A stretch of 64,000 nucleotides of DNA. Origin: Anthoceros angustus (Eukaryota > Streptophyta > Anthocerotopsida > Anthocerotales > Anthocerotaceae). The translations under genes were made by a program, and so were the position numbers. The stretch's first letter is position 1. Every line of letters starts with the position of its first letter. The stretch spans positions 62,001 through 126,000 of the forward strand of contig MU008182.1 of the NCBI GenBank assembly GCA_010909165.1, read 5' to 3'. Of this stretch, positions 22,722-34,600 are shown one piece after another. Below the pieces are notes generated by a model. The model was not told where the DNA came from. It saw nothing but the letters and a program-made list of their open reading frames with translations, and ran no database searches.

Positions 22722-22998
22722 GGAATGAGGTCGACAATTATGTCGATTCTTGTTTTGTTTTGTTGTTATAAACTTAGGCTGCGGAATGAGAGTAGCCGTG
22801 TGACTTAGCATGGTTTGGAAGGTGTGTTCGATGTGTCTTGAAATGCATGGTTGCTTTGGATGGTAGGATGAGGTCGACAATTATGTCGAGGATTCTTGTT
22901 TTGTTTTGTTGTTATAAACTTAGGCTAGAATGAGAGGTATTGGCCGACTTAGCATGGTTTTGGAAGGTGTGTTGCGATGTGTCCAGAAATGCATGGTT
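22722..22998 (+). repeat. Two tandem ~143 bp copies at the 3' end of G2
   Basis: GAGGTCGACAATTATGTCGA, then TTCTTGTTTTGTTTTGTTGT, starts at about 22727 and again at about 22870, each followed by AAACTTAGGCT and TTAGCATGGTTT. In frame the start reads EVDNYV, so it probably covers the pol end and 3' leader, duplicated in place. Confidence 0.75.
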
Positions 22999-23960
22999 GC
23001 TTTGGATGGTATTATATGACACATGGTACGGCGTCACGATGTCATCACGACAAGGGTCAAGGTCAAGGATCCACGGCATTGTTCTATGACTGATGAGGAT
23101 CTTGCGGCAGTCGAGAAAGGGCAAGAAAGGCCGTGTGGATACATGTTGGAGAATGTGCCCGGCATGCATGGCGTGAAGAAGCAAGTCGGGAGGACTTTGA
23201 TCCGAGTGTTGGGTCGGGAGCTTCTATTGGATGCGACTCAATTTGGTTCGAGGGCTCATAGGTTGAGGTCCATGTGGACTAACCTTGCTCCTTGGAACAT
23301 TTGAAGTGTCTTGGTCGTTCACCAAGCGACCTAATCATGTTGTCAAGGATGTGCTAGCATCGGAAGGCATGCCCAACAAGTCATCAAGGCGACAAGCTAC
23401 CACACTTCCACATGAACACGCTGGACACCCCATGGCTTGGCCAACCTTTGTGTCCAAGTCCAAGTCTTACGCCTTGAGAACCATGGCCCGGCGTTGTGGT
23501 GGGCCAGACATGGCGAGGCCTTGGGAGAGCCAACCACGAGAGGAGTTGGCCATGGGATTTCTTCAGCGAGACACAGTGGACCGAGAAGGCAGTGTCGATT
23601 GCTTGGGCAAGCATTTGACATGAACATGATGACTGGTTGTTTATGGGTACCAACTTAAAACCGAGAAGAAGGCGGGGTTGAAGCGGGTTCGGTGGGTGAA
23701 GGACATTCCGGCACTCGCATCTCAACAGAGAAGGCGAGTTTGGAGGGCAAGAGAGTGAGCACGTGGAAGGCGTGCAAGCCATCGAGCCACACATGAGTGG
23801 TTAACAGGTCGAGTTGAAGAGCAATCAGCGTCGGCTAAAGGAGTTGTTGGAGGCATCGCGACATGTGTTTGCTTTCACGCTTGCGGAGATGGGGAAGTAC
23901 ACCAAAGGGAAGTTCCACATAGAACTGACCACGGATGAAGGTGTTCCGTAGGAGGCACAA
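22999..23960 (+). pseudogene. Second methyltransferase-to-RT fragment (G3)
   Basis: A separate, divergent copy of the G2 arrangement, beginning in the C-terminal half of the methyltransferase. The frame 23023-23304 contains motif VI in standard form (YMLENVPGM, about 23140-23165) and motif VIII (FGSRAHRLRSMWTNLAP, about 23241-23290). Downstream, GHPMAWPTFVSKSKSYALR (23425-23480) and a motif-X-like LGQAFDMNMM (about 23602-23630) need a frame change. The RT entry EASRHVFAFTLAEMGKYTKG / FHIELTTDEGVP closes it at 23850-23950. The motifs I and IV part and the RT palm are absent. Motifs differ from G2 at most positions, so this is a different subfamily and not a recent duplicate. Confidence 0.82.
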
Positions 23961-24194
23961 GCTCAGTAAGGGAAGAAGAAAATGACGAGCAACCAGCTGG
24001 GGGGGAGAGTAGTCCAGATGATATGTTGGCCATGCGCAGGAGGATGTTGAAGATAACCCTCCACTTATGGACAAGGTTCATAACCTCTGGATGACATTCC
24101 CGAAGAAGATTGGTTTTGTGTACAATGCGCTAACAAGAGGTGCGTACGTGTGTAGTCCTACTAATGATAATGTTTTGACTTGGAGTCTCACATT

Positions 24195-24295
24195 ATCAGG
24201 GGGGGATTGGTTTGCACCTATATATCTGCGTATTAGATTTGTTTGCTTGGTTGTTGGTCGAGGAAGTGCTTATATGAATTCAAGTGCTTACCTCG
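24195..24295 (+). repeat. LTR 3'-end remnant (family of the 45.8 kb solo LTR)
   Basis: ATTGGTTTGCACCTATATATCTGCG through TTTGTTTGCTTGGTTGTTGG to GAATTCAAGTGCTTACC matches, in opposite orientation, the end of the LTR at 45801-46416. Only about 100 bp are clearly shared. Confidence 0.7.
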
Positions 24296-26040
24296 TGCGA
24301 CACTTGAGACAGAGAAGTAGGCTCATCTGGAATGATGGGGCTGACAACTAGGTTAGTCCTAAAGTCAATAGATTGGTAACGGGGCTCTTCCCATTCAGAT
24401 GGTGGTGGACGATGGCGAGCAGATCGCCTCAATTCAGGTTCAGGGGGTTCTTCCTCAACAGGCTCAGCTTCGACATAGTCATGGAGAAGTCCTTCGACAA
24501 CATTCTATGGAAGATTCTCATGAACAGGAGCATCACCATTGGCTGGAAAATCATCTGGGTCAGGCTGTAAGTCCTGGTCAGCATCGGGGGCCTCCACAGG
24601 TTGCCAGTCATCGCCCAAAAGGAAATAGTTCTAGGGTTGATGATGACGAAGATGGCCGAACAAGCATGTGAAAGCGATCCTCTCCGGGAGAGCGATGGAG
24701 AGGCAAGGAAAAGGCGATTCGCAACCACGACCAAAGCACCATCATGTCTACGAATAGGGGCAATTCGAGGATTCAATGGAACAAAAAGCAGAGGTACTTG
24801 CGAGTATAGATATCTGGATGGATAGTGGAGAATATGAAGAGCATGAAACCGCAAATGAAGATGTTGAGGACGGCGATGTGCAGCGGACAATAAGCGAGTT
24901 GAAGCCGACAACAACAGAGGATATACATAGCGAGGGGCTCAAAACGTTCGTCTAATGTCCGAAGAATCGCCATGCATTGGAGGATGCCCAGCAGCTTCTA
25001 CAAAGTGGGCGGTAGGGTCAAAGAATGCATGAAGGAGCGAGCCGTGTACAACCAACCTCAAAGGAGGTAGCGGATGTTCGAGTTTCACTGCAAGGACAAA
25101 GGTAAACCGGCGGGGAAAAGAGGAAGAGGAATGACATTGGCGAGACACCGGCGGGCGCGTCATCACCAAAACTGCTAACGGACAACGACAGTGGAAGCGG
25201 CCGAGCATAAGGACCGTTACATCAAATTCGGTAGCACAAAAGAGGTGCATTCCATACGAGATATGGTTGCCATCACCAAGTTGAAGCGCGAGACTACATT
25301 ACTCGTCGGATCAGAAGAGTGGATGAATCGTGGGGAAAACATCTTCTCGAAATTAAAGGGACCTGCAGAGTACTTCCTGCTATGTATGATCGATCCAAGG
25401 GGTAGCGTGGAGGTCTTTGACAAAGACAAGTTGAAAAGGCAGCGGTACACCATGGGAGTATTGGGTGGGAACCACGGCTTATGCGTTCAACGCTGTCTGT
25501 GAAGACCGGAGAACTCACACTTCGATATGGAAGCTCATATATATCTTAACCTTGAGCGGAGATGCGGTGTCGGCCAGATCACAATGTCAAGGCAGATTTC
25601 CGGAAGAAGATGTCTTTCATTGAGCAAGTCCGGTATATTCACGATGAAATGAAAATTGCGGTGAGGAGGGTATTAGCATTACAATGGATTGGAAGTACAA
25701 TCTATATCGGATGCTAGGCGTCATCGGCGCATCGGATCGGGAAGAATCGCGACTTGTCGACGAGCTTCCGTCTATGCATTGCTAGTGTCCGCCTCATGTG
25801 TGGACACGGGTGGGAGTTTTCGATCTTTGGGAGAGGGGTGAGCTTCGAGCAAGGTAGGAAGAAAGGCAGCAAGAGGAAATCAAAGCGTGGGGGCCGGATA
25901 CGAGCGGTGTGGGATCAAATTTGATTATAAAGCCAATGCATGCGACCAATTGGAGAGTTTTCAGGCATGCCTCCGGTGAAGCGGTGAAAGGATTATGTTG
26001 TCTGCTTGGAGAAAGTGATTCAAGGCGAGTTGGTGGCGGC
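24296..26040 (+). other. Unrecognised decayed coding sequence
   Basis: Several plus-strand open pieces: 24399-24671 (Gln/His-rich), 24601-24825 and 25191-25502 (EEWMNRGENIFSKLKGPAEYF, then DPRGSVEVFDKDKLKRQ). They are hydrophilic and look like one broken protein, perhaps the interior of the LTR element whose end lies at 24195-24295. I cannot assign a family. No RT, integrase or transposase motif is visible. Confidence 0.4.
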
Positions 26041-26099
26041 ATGAAAGCGTGGATATGAAGGCCAAAGTTGAATGTCATCAGACGACATTTCTTTGGGGC

Positions 26100-27581
26100 G
26101 AGGTGCAATTCATTATAGTTTCGATGATGATACATGAAACACATTGTGTGCAAAAAATCCATTCAGCATTTGTAACTTGTAAGCCACTTCTCCAATGCGC
26201 TTCAAGACTACAAATGGACCACCATATCTTGGCCTTAACTTAGAGTTAATCCTTGAGGTAATGGGAAATGCTTCAATTTCACCCATACTTTATCCCCAAT
26301 GTTGAAGACGGTTTCTCTCCTGCTATCGGCATATTTCTTGGCGTGCTTGAGCCTTGGCTAAAATTCCTTTGGCAATCTCATGCCTAGCCTTCAAGCTGCT
26401 CAATGAATCGGCGTGGATCTCTAGTGGTAGTATCGAAAACTTCAGCATTTAGCATGGATACCACGTCCGGTCTTGAATTTCCTCCCATCTCAAAGGACTA
26501 CATCAGAGGCGTATGCGGTGTTGTTATAACAAAATTACGCATCGTCTAGATGATCATCAATCCTCGATCAATACGCACATAATGCCTTAAGTATTCTTCT
26601 TGGATTCGGTTGACTCGCTCGGTTGAGCCATCGATGTGGATGGAAAAGGCGTGCTCATACATAATTCCACATTCAAGCATTTCATCAAATCTTGAAAATT
26701 CTCTGTGAACCTTGGATCCTGTCACTCACAATAGCATAGCCATGGTACTTGTATATATACTTCTTAAACAAGTGGCTACCTCGGAAGGCACTCGCTTCTT
26801 TGTAGGGATGAAATGTGCTTGTTTGGTGAATCTATCCACCACTTGTCATGATAGCACAACCATTCTTTGGGTGGCAAAGGCATGATAAAATCCATAGAGA
26901 TACTCTTCCAAGGTCCACTTGGAATAGGTAGTATGTAAACCTCTTGGTTTAGCTTGCTCCACCTTATCTTCTTGACAAGCACATGCCTTGACATAATCCA
27001 CTTTGTATCTGATACATTTCCGGCCGATAAAAGCGACTTCCTTAGCTTCTCATAAGTGGGGTCAATTCCACGGTGACACACGGCACATCATGACATTCAA
27101 CAAGCAATTTGCTCTTCAACAAAATTTGGGATCACAATCCCTCGGTTTGAACTTGCTTCCTTTACGCTCTATTCCATTAATCCGATCCAAACATCGGATC
27201 CTATATGCTTCCTTGATACATTTGTGAGTGTCCATAGGTTCAACCAGCCATTGCCTTTACTTCGACTCTTTTGCGACTCGGTATCCGCAACCTTATTCTC
27301 TTTTCGGGTTATACTTGAGAGTCACATCATACATAGCTAGGAAATCTTGCCATCTAGCTTGTCTTGCATTCAACTTCAACTCAACTGGTTAGAAGTATGT
27401 TGTCTTGATATTATCGATAAAAGCACAAAAGATCTGAAGATAGTGTCTCCATACCTTCAGACAATGAATGACAGCAGTCATTTCCTTCTCATTGGTGGGA
27501 TACTTCAACTTATAAGGATGCAATTTTCTTGACTCAAAAGCTATTGGCTTATGGTCTTGCATCAACACTCCGCCTATGGCC
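26100..27581 (-). mobile_element. pol: Ty3/gypsy element G4, RNase H-integrase remnant
   Basis: Minus strand. RNase H lies at about 27230-27580 (LHPYKLKYPTNEKEMTAVIH, then LNARQARWQDFLA and KVADTESQKS). The integrase zinc region is at 26990-27090 (YEKLRKS). The core has ISMDFIMPLPP (first Asp, near 26890), VSDRIQGS (second Asp, near 26725) and TERVNRIQEEYLRHY (Glu, near 26600). The C-terminal domain near 26200-26340 has KHAKKYADSRRETVFNIGDK and VWVKLKHFPLPQGL. It is cut at its 5' side by the copia LTR starting at 27582. Stops and shifts occur throughout. It is a third gypsy lineage, distinct from G1 and G2. Confidence 0.82.
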
Positions 27582-27775
27582 TGTTACCATAGTTTAGTAT
27601 CGTCTAGTTAAACCTAAACACATGGTTACATATATAGTGGTCATGTAAATTAGGGTTATACACGAAGGGTCGTGTAGATAGTATTTGAAACATTTTTGTG
27701 TATGCATTTTTATATTATTCAATCTAGCTATCAAGAGTTTATGCAAGCTTTCTCGTACCTGCTCGATAATTCACA
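27582..27775 (+). repeat. 5' LTR of copia H
   Basis: TGTTACCATAGTTTAG ... GATAATTCACA, about 194 bp with TG...CA ends, directly followed by a perfect tRNA-Met primer site. It does not match the LTRs of elements A, B or C/D, so it belongs to another copia family. No 3' partner is in the window. Confidence 0.8.
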
Positions 27776-27787
27776 TGGTATCAGAGC
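27776..27787 (+). promoter_or_regulatory. Primer-binding site of copia H
   Basis: TGGTATCAGAGC, the exact 12 bases complementary to initiator tRNA-Met. It fixes the orientation of this element as plus. Confidence 0.93.
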
Positions 27788-27850
27788 ATGGTGCTTTGCT
27801 TCCTACTAACAGATCCTAAGAATGCCGAGGCAGGGCGGCTGTAGGGGAAG

Positions 27851-28396
27851 TTGGCGAGTGCACTTCCAAGGAATCAAAATCAGGAAGTCCATTCACGAAG
27901 ACAAACATCAACTGTCCCTATCAACACATTGCTGGACCTCTACGAGCATGAATACCCTGCACTTTGGCTTAGGCGTTTTGTAGCCCAGCGCAGCACTCCT
28001 CCTAGACCGGCTTACATTCTCAATAGAAATCAGGAGATTGATCGCCTGTATGAGGGGCGCGCCCAAGAGAGAGACAGAACCGGTGTTCTCGACCTAGGCT
28101 GAGCATCCTCTTCCTGCATAAGTCCTCCTGTGCTACAACATCAAAGAAACAGCACCATCAGTGACTCCACACAACTCAGGAACGACACCAATGGAAGGAC
28201 TACATTGGCTACCTTAGCTCGTGCGGAGAAGGTGTTGACTTTATCGCTAGCCAACCAGGAATCTAACAGGAGCAGAGTTGAGAGCCTTAATCGCAACACA
28301 AAACGAGCCATCTCAAATTGCAAGCAGGAAATCAAGCAGGATCTCAATTACATTACTATTCCACCTTGTAGTGAATTTGCAGATCCCGGAGACTAG
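27851..28396 (+). pseudogene. gag: Gag-like start of copia H
   Basis: Two short open pieces, 27851-28102 and 28130-28396, follow the primer site where gag should begin. They are rich in Arg, Asn and Gln (LDLYEHEYPALWLRRFVAQ; ANQESNRSRVESLNRNTKRA). They are separated by one stop and a shift and probably belong to one N-terminal region. No UBN2 core or zinc knuckle follows, so the element is cut off near 28400. Confidence 0.5.
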
Positions 28397-28429
28397 CTGC
28401 AATCATTCTGTTGTTGGACAGAAGGCCCA

Positions 28430-29940
28430 ACAACGTCTGTTGTGAGGGTTTCTCCACAAACCCCTTTTTGCTTCAGACGTTTAGGACCCTTCACCGTGAA
28501 ATCCATGCTTGGAATCGTACTTTTTGGTATTTCTCCCGACATATCACCGCAAACATTTCAATTATTGTTGCGATACATGATGTTACATTGTGCATCGAAT
28601 TACGAGGAAAACCATCGAGACATTCACGATCGCTTTTTCCTTGGGCCATGCTATTTGTGCACAAACTTGTGCGCACTCACATTAAGCGATCTCAACGTTG
28701 ACAACGGTCTATGTTTCTAGCTAGTTTGGCGAATGTTGTCTTTTCCTCGGGACGACGATGTCATCGTTCTCTTGCGGTAGTTGCGGATCGTAAATAGCAA
28801 GAGGAAGATATGGCGTTTCTCCACCTTGGGATTGCCAAACCCAAAGCGTCTCCGGATGTTGGTTGTCCCAAGTAGTCGCTTTCTTACGGTCTTCGCACTT
28901 CTTTCCGTCACGGGTTCTTAGGGTTTCGGACCTTTTTGCCATCTTTCTCTTCTTCTTGGCCCTGTGATTGACTCAAGTCTTGAAGGTCGATGGGTGCGCA
29001 TGTTCCTTGAACCAAGTGTGGCGTTTGCCACAGGCTTAAGCGATCTCTCCTGCGCCATCTCTTTGGCAAAAACCGGATGTCCACGTTTGTGTGGTTTGGT
29101 GGTCAACTCTTCCTCAAATGCATGGAAACACTTCATGGCACATGTCTTATTCGATGAATATTGTGCTCCTCTGTTCTTGGTCAACACAATACAGTTCCTC
29201 CCTTCGATAATGCAAGTATTCCACTTCCGAGCATCCATCTATAACCCATTCCCTCTTTACGTGAATAGGTCGTATAGCGGGACCATCAACCCTATTGGCT
29301 TTTGGTAAGGAGAAACAACATGGCCATCGTTGGACACATTCAAAAGTTTCTTCACATTGCGCTATGTCGAATAAGCAGCATTGCTCCAATCTCGGTGCGC
29401 ACTATTGGACAATGCCGCGCACTTCCTCATATCTTCAGCAGTTGGGTGAACACCATACCCCACATCATGTACTCATGATTCTCGTAAAGTCCCTCGTCCA
29501 AAACCAAGTTGTCTTTCTCCCGGACCATTGTATAAACCCCTTTTCACACCATTTTAGCGGTGCATTTGGACATCCATCTGGTCGGTCCATGCATGAATAT
29601 CAGCGGAAAGTCTTGCATTCGGTGATTGTCATGAATCCATCCATTATCTTCTCCAAATCCTCACATGTCATCTCCTTATCCCATGTCTCCGATAAATTGC
29701 CCCTTGGTAAATCGGCGACCAACGACTTGTATTCTCTTTTCCCCAAGTAGGCAGCCATTTCACGAATATCACCGATTATTACAGTAGCGGACCTTTGCTT
29801 GCTTTTGAACATGGAAAATGTCTAGTTTTGCGTCGTTGTCTTCCTCTGACTCTCTCTGCAAATCTTCCACCCTCTTCCAATTTCTTGCCGCATTGATGTG
29901 CTCTTTGAAGCTATCGGGTATCATCTTCTCTTTGTACTCT
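28430..29940 (-). pseudogene. Unrecognised minus-strand pseudogene
   Basis: A chain of minus-strand open pieces read downward: 29812-29600 (SKQRSATVIIGDIREMAAYL, KEMTCEDLEKIMDGF), about 29590-29240 with a GVHPTAEDMRKCAALSNSAH stretch and PYQKPIGLMVPLYDLF, 29238-28918 (FHAFEEELTTKPHKRGHPVF), and 28940-28430 ending near IPKSTIPSMDFTVKGPKRLK. It looks like one soluble protein of roughly 450 residues broken by five or more shifts. I do not recognise the family. It lies left of the CACTA nest and could be part of CACTA2 or a separate element. Confidence 0.45.
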
Positions 29941-30373
29941 TACTGATTATGCATGCGGGATGGAGGCGTTCATAGGTGAACACGTGACGAGTCGCAAACT
30001 AGTTTTGCGCTTGCTAACTCGAAGCGGACAATACCGTGTACTTACAATGTGATCAAATGCGGTTGAAATTTCGCTATATCTTACGGTGTCGATTAAGTAT
30101 TCTCGGCTCAATGTGCAGGGATGAAGTTGTCTGACATTATCGGATCTTGGGGAGGAACCGGATGACCCAAACTTCAGTACTGCATTTCTTGCAAGGTGCC
30201 GTCAACCTATTGCAAAGAGTGAGGCATACCTTCTGCAAGTGAGGACTCGAAGTGGATGCTTCTTCACATGCCGGGTATGGGCGACCCCTGATCTGAGGCG
30301 AGTCTGAGGCAGTTCCTCTTCCCTTTGTCGCGTATAGCGATTGTGTAGGTGACTCGGTTGGCCTGGTTCGACC

Positions 30374-30994
30374 ATGGTTTGGGACGTTGACTTTGAAGAT
30401 TTGGCTGAGGCTGATAAACAAGCTGCAACAAATCCAGCTATCCATGCCCTAGATATAGGTGCCCAAAGGTGGTGGCGCTCGGGCGAGAGGAGAGGAGGGG
30501 CCCATCGGCGGCCGTTTGAGACACGATCCAGTGAAAGTCTTGGGCCGGAAAAATGGCCAAAACAACGAAACACAGCGGTGCATGACAAAACGGCACAATG
30601 CTTGGATGGAAACACGGCGAAGGATGGTCCTAGCGCGACAAGTGAGGTGGGCGCGCACATGGAGAATCGGATTAATTTGAAATGGAGGGTGGATGATCAT
30701 CGCGTGGAGCATGAGGCGGCAAGAGAGGTCTTGGTCTTTGGAGGAACAACTTCCTCACAGTGGAGTCTGCCGAAGATGAGGGCGATCTTTGAGAGAAAGC
30801 GGCGCAAGAGTGGATGTCTCTCCAATAGGTGGGGAAGACAGCTGGAGGTTTGCTATAGGAGAATCCAAAACTTTCGGAGGAGGAATGCGGGCGTGACATC
30901 GGAGGAGGAGGAATTTGGCGTGAGTCAGGAGAAAGAGGGCATGGTGATCGGGAGGGCATGGTGGTGTTGCGAAGGGCCGGCCGTGTTGGCGTGA
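30374..30994 (+). CDS. TnpA-like accessory protein of CACTA2, first part
   Basis: A 206-residue open frame starting MVWDVDFEDLAEADKQ. The same start (VWDVDFEDLVKA) opens the copy in CACTA1 at 42185. It is basic and rich in Arg, Lys and Glu. CACTA elements normally carry a second protein that binds subterminal repeats (TNPA in En/Spm), and position and charge fit that role, but no domain is recognised. The reading region continues past 31012 with FVDLT and a DNPNN-like stretch in other frames. A ~441 bp stretch is tandemly duplicated here (30811 and 31252 both start TGGATGTCTC). Confidence 0.45.
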   Translation: MVWDVDFEDLAEADKQAATNPAIHALDIGAQRWWRSGERRGGAHRRPFETRSSESLGPEKWPKQRNTAVHDKTAQCLDGNTAKDGPSATSEVGAHMENRINLKWRVDDHRVEHEAAREVLVFGGTTSSQWSLPKMRAIFERKRRKSGCLSNRWGRQLEVCYRRIQNFRRRNAGVTSEEEEFGVSQEKEGMVIGRAWWCCEGPAVLA

Positions 30995-31420
30995 GAGAGG
31001 CCATTGGTTTGTGGACCTTACATTCGGTGGCGATGGACAACCCCAACAAGCGTGGGAGGAGGTGCTGTGGAGAGGAGGCTGCCCTAAGGTGGGCAGTCTG
31101 CTGGAGGAGGCGGTTGCGGAGGGGCCAAGGGCACGCATATGATGGTCGGGAGGACGGTGAGGAGAAGGACACCAATGGCGTGATGATGGGAAAGCGCGGC
31201 GAGGCGAGATGTGGAGATGGCGGATGATGAGGTGGAGGCGGACATGCAAAGTGGATGTCTCCAATAGGTGGGAGCGACCTTTGGGCTGTTTGCTATAGGA
31301 GAATCCAAAACTTTGAGGAGGAGGGTCTGCCGTGACATCCGGAGGAGGAGGTGGCGTGAGTCCGGAGAAGAGGCGTGGTGATCGGGAGGAGCATGGAGGT
31401 GTTGCCGAGAGGCCGACCGT

Positions 31421-31444
31421 CCCTACTAGAAAAGGGCACCCTAT
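31421..31444 (+). repeat. Left terminal inverted repeat of CACTA1
   Basis: 24 bases identical to the complement of 45464-45487. It is followed by a subterminal zone to about 31700 with repeated TGTTACA, TGTAACA and GTTGCAAT motifs on both strands. Confidence 0.92.
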
Positions 31445-31699
31445 GTTACACTTTATGTTAAGATTTGGACCCCTGGATGTAACACTCATGTTGCAATTTT
31501 GGGGTCATGTAACACTGTTGGGCCCCTTGTTACACTTTGGCTTGGAAACCATACCACGGCCGTTGTTGCAATCATGTTGCAATGGTGTTGCAATTATGTT
31601 AAGATGAAGAGAGGTGGTTTTGCCCTCTCTCAAAATTGCAACATGATTGCAACATCTAAAATGTTACAAGAGAGGTCTTGTAACACTTTTGGAGGCTTG

Positions 31700-34600
31700 A
31701 CGAACCTCCTCCCCATCCACTATTCCTTTTACTTTTGCCCTTGCAATACCACTTTTGGAATTACCTTCTTCAATCGACCATATATAAATACATGCGAATA
31801 CATCCTTATACTATACACATGTAGTCTCTGATAAATGTAATATATTATTCTAAGTGCTATAAGGGCGTATTCAATTTCATATAAAATAAGTTTGTATACT
31901 ATCGTATTCCATACGTACCTTTGCATACATATTCATGATGCGGTACTATGTATTTACTATACGTGTAAATAGCGCGGCTCTTTCTACCCCTACTTTATAG
32001 CATGCGGCGTGCGGTTTGTCCTTCACGTCACCAATAATAGCGGCTTCCATATGGCCCCCCCCACCTATCACCTTATTGTGACGCATCACGTGAGGTTATG
32101 CCCCTACAAGATTGTCTTTGTGCGGAGGAGTTTTGGTATGCTCGCTTATGACGCCTCCATGTAAGGCACTTCCTACTCGTCATCGTATGCACCTGAAACT
32201 TCCGCCCTCCGTTCGATTCCCAATTTTCTTCTTCCCCTCGCTTGCGTTGGCGGAGGCAAGCTTTGCCACTTCTACCGCTTCCCACACGCCTGCACGTTGC
32301 ACATACAAACCAACATGGCCATCATGAGTTACCCGCGTTAATGGGTGTACCAATCACCATAGTGACCATTTGCCTTACCTTAGTCCGGTCCCTCCTCGTA
32401 TCTTACGCCGCTTGGTGGGCTTTCCTCTCCGTCCTTCTTCCGGTACGCCGTGCCCTTGTCACTGCCCACCGCGGCCGCCTCTACTCCTCCTCCTCTTTTC
32501 CTCTTCGCCACCCTTTATCGCGGTGGCGTTGCCTCAAGCGGGCTCCACTATGTAGGTCCATGCTCTCGGCCGGAGGCTGCAAGATATGTGTCGGCACGAA
32601 ATTAGGCACATCGTCCTCTTGACTGCCTCTTGGATCGTCACATATCCCGCGTCCCCGTCTGTCCCCTTGCCACGCATGCCGGCCTTTGCCCATATCAAAG
32701 GCGCACGCATGATGCCCTCTTGAACCTCCTTCATTCTCTCTCCCCTGGACATCGCCTCATGCTAGTGCGCCTTTTGGCCCGAGCATGGATCTTTTGGGTG
32801 ATCCACCGTCCGTCCGCCACCCGCTCCTCCTACTCCCCTGCGTTTTTGGCTGTCACCCATGCACACAAGTGTGTTTCCTCACAGTGACGGATCGGTTGCC
32901 CCTCGTGGTCCACCACCCGACTCGCCCTCCACACTCATTGTTCCGCCATTCAGCGTCGTCAATCCATCGATCCCAACGGCCTCCACCCTCCGCAAACATG
33001 GCGTCACCTTCCGGTCTCGGGCACTCCTCCACCTCTTCTCCAGTGTTGCTTGCTGCCACGTGACCCTCGTCGCCTGCCTCCATCACACCATTCCGGGCAT
33101 GCGCTTCCACCAAACACAGGCGATCGTGGTGTCGCGGGCACCAATTTAAATCCTCTTGTCGGTCGTTTCCCCTCTGCTGCCTCCCTCACCTTGCGCCTCG
33201 TGAGCGTGGCCCGTCTCCACTTCACGCTCTTGTTTCATCGTCGCCTTTCCCCCTTCCAATACGTTGTGCCCGCCTCCTCTGTCCTCCTCCCAAGCCCCTT
33301 CCGTGCCATGCATTCCTTCCTAGCCTCTCACGTCCACATCGCCACCACGTGCACCACTGCCTCCCACCCCTTCCTTCCGTCGCCTCGGAAGGCCACCATA
33401 TCGGGATCCATCTCCAATTCAATGTCATTAAGCAAAATGGTCATTTCCTTGTTCTCCTTGCAATGGCATGAATCTACGGTGTCTTGTCACTCACTGCCTT
33501 ACCAGCTGTAGGAACTCGGCACAGAACCCCACTATCGCGGACCGCCCACAGAGGTTGCATGGAAATCGTCCTCTTCAACCTCCCATACTCTGCCTCTTCT
33601 TCCGTTGGAAACCGCCCATGTTGATTCTCAAACCTCACCACCCAGCCAGCACGCCCTCCCTTTCCCCATGGGTTTGGACCCATCCCCCGTTTTTGGCTAG
33701 CCTCTCTTTTGCTGCGATTTCGTACTTCGATGGCTCAAACTTCCCGTTCCTCTTCAGCTCCATCCGAGCCCATGCAAGTGCATCTTCCCACTCTTCGTCA
33801 TCCACCATGCTCGGTTTCTTCCCATGTCCTCCCCTCTACCATTTCCTCTAGCGCGCCTGCCGCAGCTTCCACATCGAGTGCGTGTCGCGTCATGCGAAGT
33901 GTCGGCTCTTGGACTTGACCACCACGGTGCAGGAATGCTTGAACCAGATTTCACTAACCGTGCTTTCTCTTCTTTGAACGTCCGCCATCTTGCAGTACCG
34001 AGTTCATTCACAACCTTCGTCCTCACGGTACATGATTGCTTCTGCCCGCTCGCCGAACAACATCGAGTCCCTCCCCACGCTTCATGTGGTTTTGCATGGC
34101 CTCCTTGACCATTTCACCCCATGCTTGTTTATCAAGGCTTTAACGGCATCGTTGTCCACCGCACTCACGGTATCGGACCTACGGCACATCATCACCATGG
34201 TTAGAACACCACCCCTTGCGAAATTGATTGCGCCATTCGAGATCAAGTGCACATGCGTCGGTCGGCTGTCCGCCTCTGCCCGGCTTGTCTTCCACGATTC
34301 CACTTTCCCTTCTTGCAATCGCCACCGCCCTCGAAGGTTGCCTCCCTTGTCCCCATGCTTAAACACCGCCTTGCTCTGTGTTACCCGTGTCACCATGCCC
34401 ACCATGCCACTGCACCCCTTGCGTGTGCACTTTGCGGCGTCACTTGCGGCAAAGTGTGCACTTGGTGTCACACTTTGCCGGCATCACTTGCCTAAATCGA
34501 CGCGACGACAACCAACCTCATCCAAGCGTAAATAGCTCCTCCTCTATGTCGTTCAATTCTTGCGCAATGCTCCAACTCCATCCGGTGGGAGGTTCCGATC

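Larger units (their letters stand above)
17761..22990 (+). mobile_element. Ty3/gypsy element G2 carrying a DNA methyltransferase
   Basis: A plus-strand pol in the order protease, C5-cytosine DNA methyltransferase, reverse transcriptase, RNase H, integrase, PHD-like finger, then a duplicated 3' end. All parts follow each other with small gaps and share the same state of decay (isolated stops, 1-2 base shifts, short deletions), which argues for one element and not a chance collection. I remember a 2018 report (de Mendoza and colleagues) of cytosine methyltransferases taken up by retrotransposons in dinoflagellates and charophytes. This copy fits that phenomenon. No LTR pair or gag was found, so the element ends are approximate. 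Confidence 0.85.

Noticed and set aside
30755-31489. 244-codon minus-strand open frame
   Set aside because: Runs across the CACTA1 left end and target duplication, so it cannot be an old gene; it is a composition shadow.
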